Assembly: GCA_010015745.1 (NCBI GenBank)
Contig: ML978282.1
Location: 22,281 to 86,280 of the forward strand
From: Setomelanomma holmii
Taxonomy: Eukaryota > Ascomycota > Dothideomycetes > Pleosporales > Phaeosphaeriaceae
Direction: 5' to 3'
Length of the DNA stretch: 64,000 nt
The position numbers and the translations under genes are program-made. Shown here piece after piece: positions 10,415-20,151 of this stretch. Each line of letters starts with the position of its first letter. The stretch's first letter is position 1. The notes under the pieces are model-generated. The model saw only the letters and a list, made by a program, of their open reading frames with translations. It was not told the DNA's origin and searched no databases.

Positions 10415-11815
10415 AGACTGACTTAGTAAAGTGGAACTTGGGCTAACACGTCACATTACTTATGGGCTGTTTCTGTGAATGCAGTATGAAATAAGATTCT
10501 TCGAATAACCTAGAATGCGGTGAGATTGTGACTGCAGGCGCGAGGTGGCTTTCTACGAGCATTCACACAGCAAGCACCAGCAGGAGGGCAACCGGCGAGG
10601 CAGAAGGCTTAGTACCGATCCGGTCGACCCTCAAGCATTTTCTAGACATGGAAGGCGGAATCGGCCAATCAATACCTCCAGCCCACACTGGAAAGTTTGG
10701 CTTGTCAGCACGTTATACAAGTGAACAAGTAATCTACCAAATTTGCTCGCCTCAGCCTATGATATACTAAGCGTTCGCAACACGCAACGCATCAAGCATA
10801 TCAGGCCCACCGGAATTGCGGCCAAGCACCGCAATACGATGACGGCCGGGATATACGATTCAAGGGCACATGGAAATCGAGATGTTGGGAATGGTCGGAA
10901 GCTATGCCAATATGTCGGCGACATGCAACGCATAACTCTACAAGGGTTCATGCGAAGGACCATGCAGCCACCTGATATACTTCACAGCGTACACTTACCT
11001 AACTTGCATGTACAACTCAGCAGGGTCCATGTTATCTGCATAAAGTTCTCCGAGGCTGCATGTTGAGCCGCATCATGCCTAATCTGGTGTGCACCGCTCA
11101 GGTAGAGCCTCGTCTATTATTGTGCCGAGCCATTAGACTCCACGCGTTTGCTAAGGCATACCACGCCGACCAGAATTGATCACGATTCAATGCAAACAAG
11201 TATGATATACTCATTGCGCATCTTCCCCGACTTCCAGCTAGATCGACCTGGGGAGGAGCGGTTGGCGTTCCAATACGACGTATCACGCACCTCCGAGCCG
11301 CTCATGCAAGTGGGGGCTGTACCAATGCAGGTCTAGACCTAGAGCCTTGCCGATCTCTATCAAGTTGCAAATGAACACGTCGACGCGGAGCTGTAAAGCG
11401 AATTTCACAGTATCGTGGCGCGCATACGTGGTGGCTTGGGGATTGCTTTCGAGGACGAAGAAGAATCGGCATCCCAAGCCAGCCCGTCCATGTACAGAAG
11501 GTGACCGCTACTCAAATCAAAGAATGTAGAAGGAATTGTTTTAGCGTGGAGGGTCTGAATATCTTCTTCGGGCTCTGACTACTTGGCAATATGCGGCTGA
11601 AACGGCGTTGTAGCTCCTGCCGTCCATTGCGCCGCTTTTTCACTGTCCAGCAAAACGCAAGAAGCCTCGTCGACAGAATAAAGGTTACCAAAACAGAATT
11701 CCCCACGAGCACGAATTCCCACCTCCTCCGACAACATCTCTTGGGCCCTTCATGGCTTCAGAACTAGTTCCTTGGAACAACTTGGCGGATCAGAATAAGA
11801 CTAGTACGCCAGCCG
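10415..11815. other. Gene-poor stretch
   Basis: Short open frames occur on both strands here (largest 10743-11066 +). None has a domain, a low-complexity signature or splice signals that link it to a longer product. I see no repeats or RNA genes. Confidence 0.4.
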
Positions 11816-12130
11816 TTGCTGGATGTTATTGCATACTACGAGGCCATTTCTCTTGATAATAAGGAGGGCGACAAGAGTTTTGACGTGATCAGAGAGAGAT
11901 ATGTGTGCAAAGTTCTGAAGGAGGCAGCCAAGAGCGTACCGAGGAAGAAAATAGAGCGAGCGTCGACGGAAAAGGATCTGATCAATAATTTCTCGATATG
12001 GGTAGCCTATCTAGAATTCAGCAAAAAGGATCAGTGGATCAGCTTTGACGACGAGAAACCAAGCCATTTCTACAAGCCCATCCCACCCCAGATTCTAGCG
12101 ACTATTGAAACCAAAGGTACGTGCTATTAG
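11816..12130 (+). CDS. Hypothetical ORF, probably a gene fragment
   Basis: A 104-residue frame of ordinary composition (SLDNKEGDKSFDVIRERY, KDQWISFDDEKPSHFYKPIP). A GTACGT donor-like site lies at about 12117 near its end, after which the sequence falls into a TA-rich, mutated block. That suggests the 5' exon or remnant of a gene whose 3' part was lost in the degraded block. I recognise no family. It could equally be a non-coding open frame. Confidence 0.3.
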   Translation: MLDVIAYYEAISLDNKEGDKSFDVIRERYVCKVLKEAAKSVPRKKIERASTEKDLINNFSIWVAYLEFSKKDQWISFDDEKPSHFYKPIPPQILATIETKGTCY

Positions 12131-12249
12131 GAACGGAATCTGCGCGGAGAAGGCTTGCTGAACTATACAAAAGCACGGTACTCTGCTACAGTTGCGCTAT
12201 ACAAGTGCTCATACTCACCATATACATACACCTCCAGCTGAGCCTTAGG

Positions 12250-12770
12250 CTGTAGACACCATATAAAGAGGGTAACTCTACTTAGTAATATTCTAGTTAT
12301 TTTAGAAATATAAACTATAGAAATTTATTATAGTTCTAGAGATATCTAATACTAATAGCTATATTAGAAGAGCTAGACTTACTTACCTAACAAAAACGTA
12401 CTAAAAGAAGTAGTAACGTTATATAAATTATTCTAATATTACTACTACGCTTAAGAAATTATATAAGATAAGCAAATAGAGCTAGAGAAGAGGTATTCTG
12501 CTATACTATAGAATAAGGCTCTTCTTAAAGCAGACGCGATAGTAGTAACAGACCTATTACATTATACTTACAGACTATGTTATAGGTACCAAAGGCTTAG
12601 ACAGCGCGTTTTCTGCTTGTTATTCTAAGTACCTACGATTTTCTCTAATTAATTCTCGCTACGCAGTGAAGAATAGTACAATACTTAACGAGCAATAGTC
12701 TTATCTTAGTACGACAGTATCTGGTGCGATAACAGTAAATTATTAAACTGTAGCTACGTTGTAGTAATTG
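12250..12770. repeat. TA-rich RIP-like relic
   Basis: About 520 bp with a sharp change of composition: dense TA dinucleotides, almost no CpG, and stops in all frames. This is the look of repeat-induced point mutation (C-to-T on both strands) acting on an old repeat. I cannot identify the parent element. A similar but longer block lies at 50.44-51.89 kb, where a transposase is still readable. Confidence 0.6.
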
Positions 12771-12772
12771 CA

Positions 12773-13630
12773 TTACAACTGTAACTCACACTCCTCTCGC
12801 GCAGCTTTGGCCCAATCTTCGTCTTGGCGCTCGTACTCCTCATATTTCTCATACTTCTTGTCTTTGAATGCAAACCCGTCAAAGGTATATTCGCCATACT
12901 CACTTTTGTCTCCTAGAATAGCTTTAACAAGAGGAGGATTACCAGTCCGGAAGCTATCGCCACCAAATAATCTAAAAATGTGTTGTTCGGGAGCGACCTT
13001 AGCTCCGCGCAATGCTCTGAAATAACTTGGTAAGCGCCGTATAGGGGGGCGCAGATTCAACAGAAATATGGGGCTCAATGCAGAGGCGTTACTGATAGGG
13101 CCGCCGACTCCTCGAGCGTCCTTCTGGTCTAACGTCCTGATACTTTTCATTGGATCCTTCCAGTAGCAGTATTTGGTTTGCAATCGCTGCTGACTGTTTT
13201 CTGAGAAAACATGATGGAAGTCTTCTTCAAGGATCTCAGGCACGTCGAACTTGCCAACGGTAATGGTAAGCTGATCTAGCTCGTACACTCCTGGTCCATT
13301 GTATCTTCCACGAAAGCTCGAACGGAAGAGATTATTCTCATATTGGAGGTCGCCAGCGCGGTCGTACACTGTAAGCACTATGTGAGGTCGTGCAGCATCC
13401 TTTTGAGGTTTGCTCAGCATGTCTAGGCCAGCCCCTATCAAGACTATGTGTGCTTGTTTGGCGCTGCCACATTCGAGCCATTCTTCTGTCTTGAATATAG
13501 CACTCCATATTATGTCATACGGCTTTGGTTCGAAGATGAAAGACTTCGCTGCACTGAAGGCGGAGGATGAGGGAAGGTGAGACTTTGTTTTACTCCAAAA
13601 CCCGGGAGAGATCTCACGAGTCGAGGCCAT
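12773..13630 (-). CDS. Hypothetical protein (285 aa)
   Basis: A single-exon frame starting MASTREISPGFWSK with a TATA-like element on the minus strand about 40 bp upstream (ATATATAA, near 13665). The protein has ordinary composition and no transmembrane segment. A central region (HIVLIGAGLDMLSKPQKDAARPHIVLTVYDRAGDLQYENNLF would be residues about 60-100) suggests alternating beta strands, and the C terminus is charged (KDKKYEKYEEYERQDEDW). I recognise no family. It ends right at the edge of the TA-rich block, so its 3' end may have been affected by the neighbouring repeat. Confidence 0.6.
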   Translation of the reverse strand: MASTREISPGFWSKTKSHLPSSSAFSAAKSFIFEPKPYDIIWSAIFKTEEWLECGSAKQAHIVLIGAGLDMLSKPQKDAARPHIVLTVYDRAGDLQYENNLFRSSFRGRYNGPGVYELDQLTITVGKFDVPEILEEDFHHVFSENSQQRLQTKYCYWKDPMKSIRTLDQKDARGVGGPISNASALSPIFLLNLRPPIRRLPSYFRALRGAKVAPEQHIFRLFGGDSFRTGNPPLVKAILGDKSEYGEYTFDGFAFKDKKYEKYEEYERQDEDWAKAAREECELQL

Positions 13631-13822
13631 GTCCTCGACCTAATCTCGGTCTTGCCCCAGTTATATATTCGACGAGGTATCGTTAAAATGCAGCCCGCCA
13701 TTTTCCGCGTTCGCTGCGAGATTGGGCCAACTAAGGCACAGCCACATCCGTAAGCCACAGGACATTGTTCTGATTCTTTCCTCTTTTCCGCTGTAGGGAC
13801 ACGCAACATATTTGGACTGCTG

Positions 13823-14074
13823 GTGGATGTTGAGCTTGTTCTTCAAGTGCGCCGCAACAAATGTGATATTTTGTTTGAACATCCATGGTCTTATTTCGGT
13901 AAGATGAATCGGGACATGTTCGACACTGTCGGGCTTGGAGGACTAGATCAGGCTGCTACATGCGGCATCAACGAATACCTTCTGGTGTATGAGAGACCAT
14001 ACGGCTGCATGTGCCCTCCATGCTACGAACGCTATAACAAAACGCCGTGGAGTGACTTTCAGATTATCTCATGA
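13823..14074 (+). CDS. Short ORF whose stop lies in the mobile element
   Basis: An 83-residue frame (MDVELVLQVRRNKCDILFE...) with no family I recognise. It contains a Cys pair (CMCPPC). Its last codons and stop (CAG ATT ATC TCA TGA) are formed by the left end of the mobile element that starts at 14064. In the inferred empty site the frame would stop just one codon after CAG, so the insertion changed only the final residues. It may be the remnant of a longer gene, or a chance frame. Confidence 0.35.
   Translation: MDVELVLQVRRNKCDILFEHPWSYFGKMNRDMFDTVGLGGLDQAATCGINEYLLVYERPYGCMCPPCYERYNKTPWSDFQIIS
14055..14063. repeat. Left target-site duplication
   Basis: ACTTTCAGA, identical to 23501-23509 and in the same orientation, directly outside the left terminal inverted repeat. 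A tenth base (T) also matches but is counted as the first base of the element. A 9-bp duplication is typical of cut-and-paste transposases that make staggered cuts. Confidence 0.85.
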
Positions 14075-14165
14075 ATCAGACGCTCCGCATCCGTGCGCTT
14101 CGCTTCGCGAGGCTAATATCTAGCGCCGAGCTTAAAAACTCCTCGGTACTTCTGGACCAATCAGA
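14064..14165 (+). repeat. Left terminal inverted repeat
   Basis: The outer 25 bp (14064-14088) match the reverse complement of 23476-23500 at 22 positions. The alignable similarity then continues with gaps to about 14165 (GCTAATATCTAGCGC..., ACTTCTGGACCAATCA on the left; GCTAACATGCTAGCGC..., ACTTCTGAGCCAATCA on the complement of the right end). Confidence 0.85.
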
Positions 14166-14210
14166 GTCTTATCACGTGGATAGTAGCGACGCGGATGCGG
14201 AGCCGTCTGA
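14076..14210. repeat. Subterminal palindrome-ended segment
   Basis: TCAGACGCTCCGCATCCG at 14076-14093 is repeated in inverted orientation at 14192-14210 with one inserted base. The left end of the element therefore contains an internal inverted copy of part of its own terminus, 135 bp end to end. It may be a subterminal transposase-binding arrangement or a nested miniature element. Confidence 0.7.
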
Positions 14211-14499
14211 GGAAATTTGGTTCCTCGTTGTATGGTAACTGCTCTTAATTTTCCACATTGCACCAACCTGTCTATCTACAGCTCAACACCACAACGTCAT
14301 AAAAAGCTAGGTGTCGACTCAATTTATAGAGCTCGTAATTCTCATCCTCCTCATACACGTCGATACTAACTGCCGCGTAGCTTGATGTACAAAGTACCGC
14401 GTCAAAAACAAGAAGTTTTTTGGGTTCAGCCTCTCCCAACACCCCGCCCTTTACACACTGCCACCACAACACGTTGTGTACGCTCCAAACCTCGTTGCG

Positions 14500-15125
14500 C
14501 ATACTCCTAGACTATCTTTTATACTCCTAGGAACTCCTAGGAACTTCTGGGCCAATCAGGGTGTAGCTGTCGGTAGGCTGGTGCGCAGCAGCAACACTGC
14601 CTCTACCATCACCACCGGTGTTCCTTAACTTCTTGGTACTTCTAGTTACTCCTGGGAACTTCTAGGCTAATCAGGTTGTAGCTATCAGTGGGCTGGCGTG
14701 CAAGCAGTAACACTACCTCTGCCACTGGTCTTGCTCGACTTCTCAGTACTTCTCCACGTGTTCTGGAACTTCTGGTTACTTCTGGTTACTTCTGGTTACT
14801 CCTGGTCACTCCTGGAAACTTCTGAGAACTTCTGGGAACTTCTGGGAACGTCTGGGAACTTCTGGGAACTTCTGGGCCAATCAGGTTGTAGCTATTGGTA
14901 GGCTGGTGTGCAGGTCGTGTTATTGCCTGCACCACCACTGGTCTTCCTCGACTTCTGGGTACTTCTAGACAGATTAGCGTATCTCAGTAACTGTTACACA
15001 CTCTTTGGCTAATGATAACTTGCAGACTTCTAGGTTACTTGCCAATCTCTTCAGCGAACTTCAGTAAGGTCCTTTGCCAATTACCACCTTCAGGTTACAA
15101 CTGCAAAGTCCTGGACCAATTATTT
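14500..15125 (+). repeat. Short repeats, CCAAT orientation
   Basis: Imperfect tandem units of about 11 bp (GGAACTTCTGG / GGTTACTTCTG) alternate with longer units containing CTTCTGGGCCAATCAGG-TTGTAGCTAT. The densest run is about 14755-14880. They lie between the left terminus and the helicase start codon, so they may include its promoter: the last unit (TCCTGGACCAATTATT) ends only a few bases before the ATG at 15130. Confidence 0.8.
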
Positions 15126-15129
15126 CAAC

Positions 15130-17751
15130 ATGCCTTGGCGGTCGCGAGATAGAAAAGGTCGAAAGAAGCCAGATAAGCGCACGAGGCGAAGTCGCGCTAT
15201 TACAGCCCACGTTCAGAGCACTCGTACGGTTAATACTGTACTTCGGGATATGATAGATCGTATTCCTAACACAGCACTTTCGAACTTGCCAGAGATAATA
15301 GATCGCGCTCGTGATCGCAGTGTAGTAGGGCTACAAGAGGAGGTTGTGCAGGCGTGCTTGCAGCGCATTTTGAACTATGGGAACTCGGATAGTCGACGTC
15401 CACGGGTGGAGCAGGTCCGTACACTGAGGCGACTGATATTCGCACGGAGCGATATACTTTTAATCGCTCGAACTGGTTTTGGCAAGAGTGTAATATTCCA
15501 CGCCTATTCAATCCTGACGAACAAGATCACACTACAGCTGATCCCATTGTCAAAATTGGGTGACGAGCAGTTAACGGAGATACGACGTTTTACTTGTGCG
15601 CGACCTTGTCTTATTGACGCAAAGACGAGGTCAGAGGAGAAGGATATATTGGCGAGAGTGGCAGCTGGCCAGTACACCCACGTCCTCCTCGGGCCAGAGC
15701 AGGCATCTACTCGCGCCTTCCGCAAGATACTTCGGGATGCCACATTCCAGGCTCGGGTTGGATTAGTGGCTATTGATGAGTGCCATCTGATTATGCAGTG
15801 GGAGGAGTTCCGACCGGCTTTTACACTCATAGGAGAGCTACGGTCAATCTTACACGAGCATGTTGTATGGTTTGGGTGCTCTGCAACTCTAGACCGCGTG
15901 AGCGAAGGCCGAGTACTTCGGACTGCTGGTTTTAGACCTGTCGGCAATCGTATACACCAGACTGAGGTCATCCGCACGTCTATTGATCGACCTGACGTCG
16001 CACTCAGCGTAATTCCAATACCGCGTGGTAAACTTGTGACGTGGGATACGCTGTTTTTCCTGTTAGAGGAGGCTATAAGCGATGGCAAGGCGACACCGCA
16101 TCTTATTCCAAAGACGATTGTCTTCATTGACGGGCGGAAATCTGTACATGATGCTGCCGCATGGGCTATGCGTGAGCTCCTGCGGATGTGTAGCGAGTAT
16201 AGTCTGGATGGGACAACACCGAACTTGTGCGTTTCTAACGTCGTTCGAGTCTTTACTGCGCACGTCTCGCAATACGATCGGGATAGCGCATACCAGGACT
16301 TCCTTAGTCCACATTCGACTTGCCGTTTTATGTTTGCGACGACTAGCTTAGGTATGGGTATTAATATACCTGACGTTGAGCGTGTTATAACGTGGAAGAT
16401 ACCAATTACGAAAAGCCTTGGAGATATATTTCAGCGTGCAGGTCGCGGAGGTCGAGGCCCTGGCCGGTCAAGTATAGCATTTATAATGCTACCATACTGG
16501 CTCTTCAACACTGAGGGTACTTATAAGCCAGGAATTCAGTCGTCCCAGGCAGCTGGTGTTCCTGATAGACAGAAGCGGAAGCGAGGCGTACGCAACCAAT
16601 TGCCATCTGACCGTCGCTACGCACGCAGTCAATTGTCGCAGTCTACCACCCCAGGTGATATGAGCGACTCTGGTGAGAGTGTTCAAGACGTTTCGACACA
16701 AGACGACCAACTCCATAGCCAGGAGAGCCATTGTGGACGTCAGCTCCGATACTGGACTAAACTTGAGATAGAGCAGCGCAACAAAGTACCACAACCGTGG
16801 TACGACATGGTGAACAGCCCTTGCCATCGCGAACGATTCCTCATGGACCTAGGCGAGGACCAGCTACCACTAGCGGAGAGGCATGTCGTGCCAAAAGATA
16901 GGTGCTGTTCTGCATGTAACCCAGCGCTCATTCCAAAGCTTGTCGACCCGCCTGAGCGACCGGCTCCGCTTTGCGTGCCACGCGTTGGCACCCACGCCCG
17001 AGTTGCCTTCGACTTATTTGAAGCCTTCGCTGTCGAACAGGCTAATGCAATGTTTGGTGGATCGCAGTCTCGTGTGTCTATGCCAGCTGGTGCATATATG
17101 CCTCAGGCATGTCGAATAGCCGTCGCAAACGTTCTGTGTCGTCCATTGCCAGTGCCCAGTAGTGCTGCGCCGTCAGTGTGCGACAATGAAGCGCTCAATG
17201 CAATGTGCGTCGAAGTAACTGCGTTAGCGGATTGGGATCTCCGCGCTACGGAATCCGGTCGGCTTATGGGTGTATTGCCAGGGCTCAAGGACGCAGCCTT
17301 AAAGCAGTTCGTTGAGAGACCGCAACGGCGTCGTAGGCGTACATCTGAGTCGTTGAACTTATTACCAGAACAGACACCAGTTCAATCGTCTACACAAGCC
17401 CGCACTGAGCGAGACAACCAGGTCGCTATAGAGGCTGCTAGCGTATTGTCGCAGTCTCTAACAGACGAGTCAGTTATCCTGGTCGCTTCGACGCCACTGC
17501 CCCAACCATCTGCAGTTGCTCATCCCCTGGGAAGAGAGCATACTCCCATGCTAAAAGCTACACCCACGCGCCAAACAACACCTGTTCGACGAGTCCTGCG
17601 AGAGCGCGCCCCGTCTAGCATCAATCGACAGTCTCGCCGCACACAAGGGAGAGATACTACGCCGAAGCCCCAATTACAAGTAGTTCCTACGTCTTCCCGA
17701 GGTCGCGTTCGAACATTAACGGCCAAAGGTCTGGAGAATTACCGGTCGTGA
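15130..17751 (+). CDS. RecQ-like superfamily 2 helicase
   Basis: An 873-residue intronless protein. The N terminus is strongly basic (residues 1-25). The helicase core has motif I ARTGFGKS (about 112-120, Walker A), motif II DECH (about 216) followed by LIMQWEEFRPAF, which corresponds to the RecQ aromatic-rich loop, motif III SAT (about 252), motif V TTSLGMGINIPDVERVI (about 404-420) and motif VI QRAGRGGR (about 436). A Cys cluster (RCCSACNP, about 594) lies in the zinc-binding position, then a Ser/Thr/Pro-rich tail. RecQ-like enzymes unwind DNA 3'-to-5'. Fungal genomes carry divergent copies near telomeres and in mobile DNA. Here the gene is inside a TIR-bounded element, so it is probably an accessory transposition or repair function rather than a cellular RecQ. 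All catalytic motifs look intact. Confidence 0.9.
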   Translation: MPWRSRDRKGRKKPDKRTRRSRAITAHVQSTRTVNTVLRDMIDRIPNTALSNLPEIIDRARDRSVVGLQEEVVQACLQRILNYGNSDSRRPRVEQVRTLRRLIFARSDILLIARTGFGKSVIFHAYSILTNKITLQLIPLSKLGDEQLTEIRRFTCARPCLIDAKTRSEEKDILARVAAGQYTHVLLGPEQASTRAFRKILRDATFQARVGLVAIDECHLIMQWEEFRPAFTLIGELRSILHEHVVWFGCSATLDRVSEGRVLRTAGFRPVGNRIHQTEVIRTSIDRPDVALSVIPIPRGKLVTWDTLFFLLEEAISDGKATPHLIPKTIVFIDGRKSVHDAAAWAMRELLRMCSEYSLDGTTPNLCVSNVVRVFTAHVSQYDRDSAYQDFLSPHSTCRFMFATTSLGMGINIPDVERVITWKIPITKSLGDIFQRAGRGGRGPGRSSIAFIMLPYWLFNTEGTYKPGIQSSQAAGVPDRQKRKRGVRNQLPSDRRYARSQLSQSTTPGDMSDSGESVQDVSTQDDQLHSQESHCGRQLRYWTKLEIEQRNKVPQPWYDMVNSPCHRERFLMDLGEDQLPLAERHVVPKDRCCSACNPALIPKLVDPPERPAPLCVPRVGTHARVAFDLFEAFAVEQANAMFGGSQSRVSMPAGAYMPQACRIAVANVLCRPLPVPSSAAPSVCDNEALNAMCVEVTALADWDLRATESGRLMGVLPGLKDAALKQFVERPQRRRRRTSESLNLLPEQTPVQSSTQARTERDNQVAIEAASVLSQSLTDESVILVASTPLPQPSAVAHPLGREHTPMLKATPTRQTTPVRRVLRERAPSSINRQSRRTQGRDTTPKPQLQVVPTSSRGRVRTLTAKGLENYRS

Positions 17752-18420
17752 TTGGCCCAGAAGTTCGCAGAAGTATACAGAAGGTCTGTGATTGGCCCAG
17801 ATGTTTGCAGAAGTTTACAGGTGTTTTGAGAAGTACGGGAATAGTCCAGGAGTTTGCAGAAGTCGGTGAATAGCATCAAGGTATCGCCATTTTACTCCAG
17901 AGCAATGGCAACTTCGCCCTTGTCGTCTATTGTTGTTATGTCGGTGGCTGGGCGAGGAGTAGAGGGTCGGCATTAGACTCTGGAGCCATGGCAATATCGC
18001 CTACGTCATCCATTGTTGGTATTTTAGTGGTCTGGCGGCAAGTTGGGGGCAGTAAGTTCAGCGGTTGAAAGTTACGTTGAGGACTTGATAGCCGTGAGTT
18101 GCGATGAAGCAGGATTGATGGGCGTATAGGCCTGGTCCATATACACACAGATTCACGGATTTGATATGTTACTGACAAGTGTACTTTACTACTCATCACA
18201 TGCAGCATGATCAGATGCACGTGCAACATGACCATACCCAGGAGGGTCACCTACGCCATGATTTAGAAGTCCTGCGGGCTTTGGCTATAATTGAACCAGG
18301 AGCTTGCAGAAGTAACCAGAGGATGCTGATTGGCCCAGGAGTTTGCAGAAGTAACCAGAAGATGCTGATTGGCCTAGGAGTTTGCAGGAGTAACCAGAAC
18401 TTGCAAGGAGTTCTCAAGTT
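17744..18420 (+). repeat. Short repeats, ATTGG orientation
   Basis: After the helicase stop the repeats run in the opposite orientation: GTGATTGGCCCAGAAGTT-CGCAGAAGT and variants at about 17750-17870, then three near-identical units GCTGATTGGCCCAGGAGTT at about 18290-18405. The spacer between holds no frame I can support. Confidence 0.75.
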
Positions 18421-18619
18421 GGAAGGTTTATCCGAGCGTGTGCCGTAGAGTAAGGTGGTAATAGTGGTAAAGAGTAGCGATGAGTTGTGAAGTGTGAAGT
18501 GACCATTTGCGTGCTTGGTGTAAGCTATCGATACTTGTAAACCTCAACTGTTAGCACTTTGTAGACTTATCCACGTAACTCAAATCTTCTTCTTTTTTTT
18601 TAAAAAAAAAGACAACAAT

Positions 18620-19643
18620 ATGCTCTCCTCGCCCTGCCCGCCCGCCCATGTCGTCATGGCGCTCGCGCCGCGCTTCCCGGTCTCGGAAGCACAGATCTTC
18701 CGCGATATCAAAGCGGATGCGAAGATCGAGGCCGGCGTGACGCGCCATGGCGGCGTGAGGCGTAGGCCTGTATAGTAAATGACTTTGAACTTACAGATAT
18801 AGACGTTTGCTGACCCAATGATAGCCTGCCGCGCCCCCGCGCCCCCACCACCACCACCACCACCACCACCAGCCTTGGGCTGCCGCCCGTGGGGCAAGAA
18901 GAAGAGGAGAAGGAGGAAGAGGAGAAGGAGGAGAGGTGGGCTGGGTTCGTCCCGTCCTCCCCCCCACCGCCTACACCAGAGCCCTGGCGGTCACCTTCGC
19001 CGCCTTTCTTCGATGGGTTCGGCGTGGGGTTGGAGGGCGGGGACGATGAGATGGAGATGGAGATGGGGCCTGTGTTTGCTTCCTCTCCCTCCCCCTCGCC
19101 GTATATCCACCTATATACACATCTGATAAGCAGCTGCTGACGTATTGTAGTGCGCCGCAAGAGACCGCGTTGCCCTCCACGGGAGGGTTACATCCGGAGG
19201 AGTTGGGCTCCCAAGCCCATCACCGATGGATTCAGTCTGCGCCGACTACGCGCCTGCCCTGGGCTCCTGAGCCCGGGGTCCCTAAAACTGTCCCGCGTCA
19301 TAGCCACCGGGAGCAGGGGCGCTGGTACTTTACCAGCGAGGCGGCGTACGAGGCGGCGGACGGACCCGACCGCAAGGTATCAGACCATATTGGTCTGATC
19401 ATGGAGACAACGCTGGGTGAGCAGCGACTTGGTGATCAGCGTTGCGAGCATTGTCAAGAGGACGACTTGCAGTGCTGGGTCTACACACGCGAGGCCATGA
19501 AAATGGTTTCGCGAGCCTCGACTACCTGCGCGCGCTGCCGCTTCACCCCCCGCAAGGGAGGTTGTAGTTTCAGCACGCGTAAGCAGTCAGGGCGCGTGGA
19601 GAAACAGCCTGCACGACAAAGGCCACTTGCTCCTAAGGGGTAG
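18620..19643 (+). CDS. Cys-cluster protein of the element (3 exons)
   Basis: My model is 18620-18774, 18825-19100 and 19151-19643, 307 residues. Both introns are exactly 50 bp, with GTAAAT/GTATAT donors, CTGAC branch sites and TAG acceptors, and the phase matches at both joins. Exon 1 encodes MLSSPCPPAHVVMALAP... . Exon 2 encodes a Thr/Pro/Glu-rich acidic linker (QEEEEKEEEEKEERW) drawn from trinucleotide-like repeats. Exon 3 ends in a probable zinc-binding module, CEHCQEDDLQC then CARCRFTPRKGGC: CX2CX6CX17CX2CX8C, the Zn2Cys6 spacing except for a longer central loop. Very small charged C-terminal tail. I infer a DNA-binding or regulatory partner of the transposase. No single frame longer than 157 codons exists, so routine ORF calling would break it up. 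Confidence 0.75.
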
Positions 19644-19984
19644 TGGCTATCGTTGGATTGTCGGTGGGAGTACGTTGTGTTGGGGGTGCGGTGTTGTAGT
19701 TCCGTCGGTTCTTCGCCTTGCCTACCTTCTGAGCTGCCCTGGTCGGTTGGATGTACCCGTATGGGTGAACAAGCCAGGTGTTAGTGATGGGGTGGCTGGC
19801 AAGTTCCAGACTATAATGCTGCAGTTGTAGTCCTGTTTGCAGGCTGCGGCGGGTCCGTCTGCAAGGCAGAGGACTCTGAGGCGAGAGGAAGTTCGTGGGT
19901 ACATATTGAAGGATTTTGGCCAACCTCTACTCATCTTGCTTCGTGATGTCGTAATGTCGTGATGTTGTGATGCCGCCTTGCGTG

Positions 19985-20135
19985 TTACCGTACTACTCGA
20001 GAAGTTTACAGGATTTGTAAGAAGTAGGTGATTGGCCCAGAAGTTTCCAGGACTTGTAAGAAGTAGGTGATTGGCCCAGAAGTTTCCAGGACTTGTAAGA
20101 AGTAGACGATTAGCTTAGAAGTTTACTGAAGTTCC
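19985..20135 (+). repeat. Short repeats, ATTGG orientation
   Basis: Three successive units of about 54 bp (AGAAGTAGGTGATTGGCCCA-GAAGTTTCCAGGACTTGTA and variants) just downstream of the DUF6589 gene stop codon on the minus strand. The second and third units are nearly identical, so amplification was recent. Confidence 0.8.
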
Positions 20136-20151
20136 GAAAGGTTTGTACAAG

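Noticed and set aside
15130..17751. Telomere-linked helicase marking a chromosome end
   Set aside because: No TTAGGG-type telomere repeats are seen, and genes continue for kilobases on both sides; the element ends explain its location better.
18708..19160. Minus-strand Ser/Pro/Val-rich frame opposite the Cys-cluster gene
   Set aside because: It is the antisense of trinucleotide-like repeats in exon 2. The plus-strand model has matching introns and a Zn-type module.
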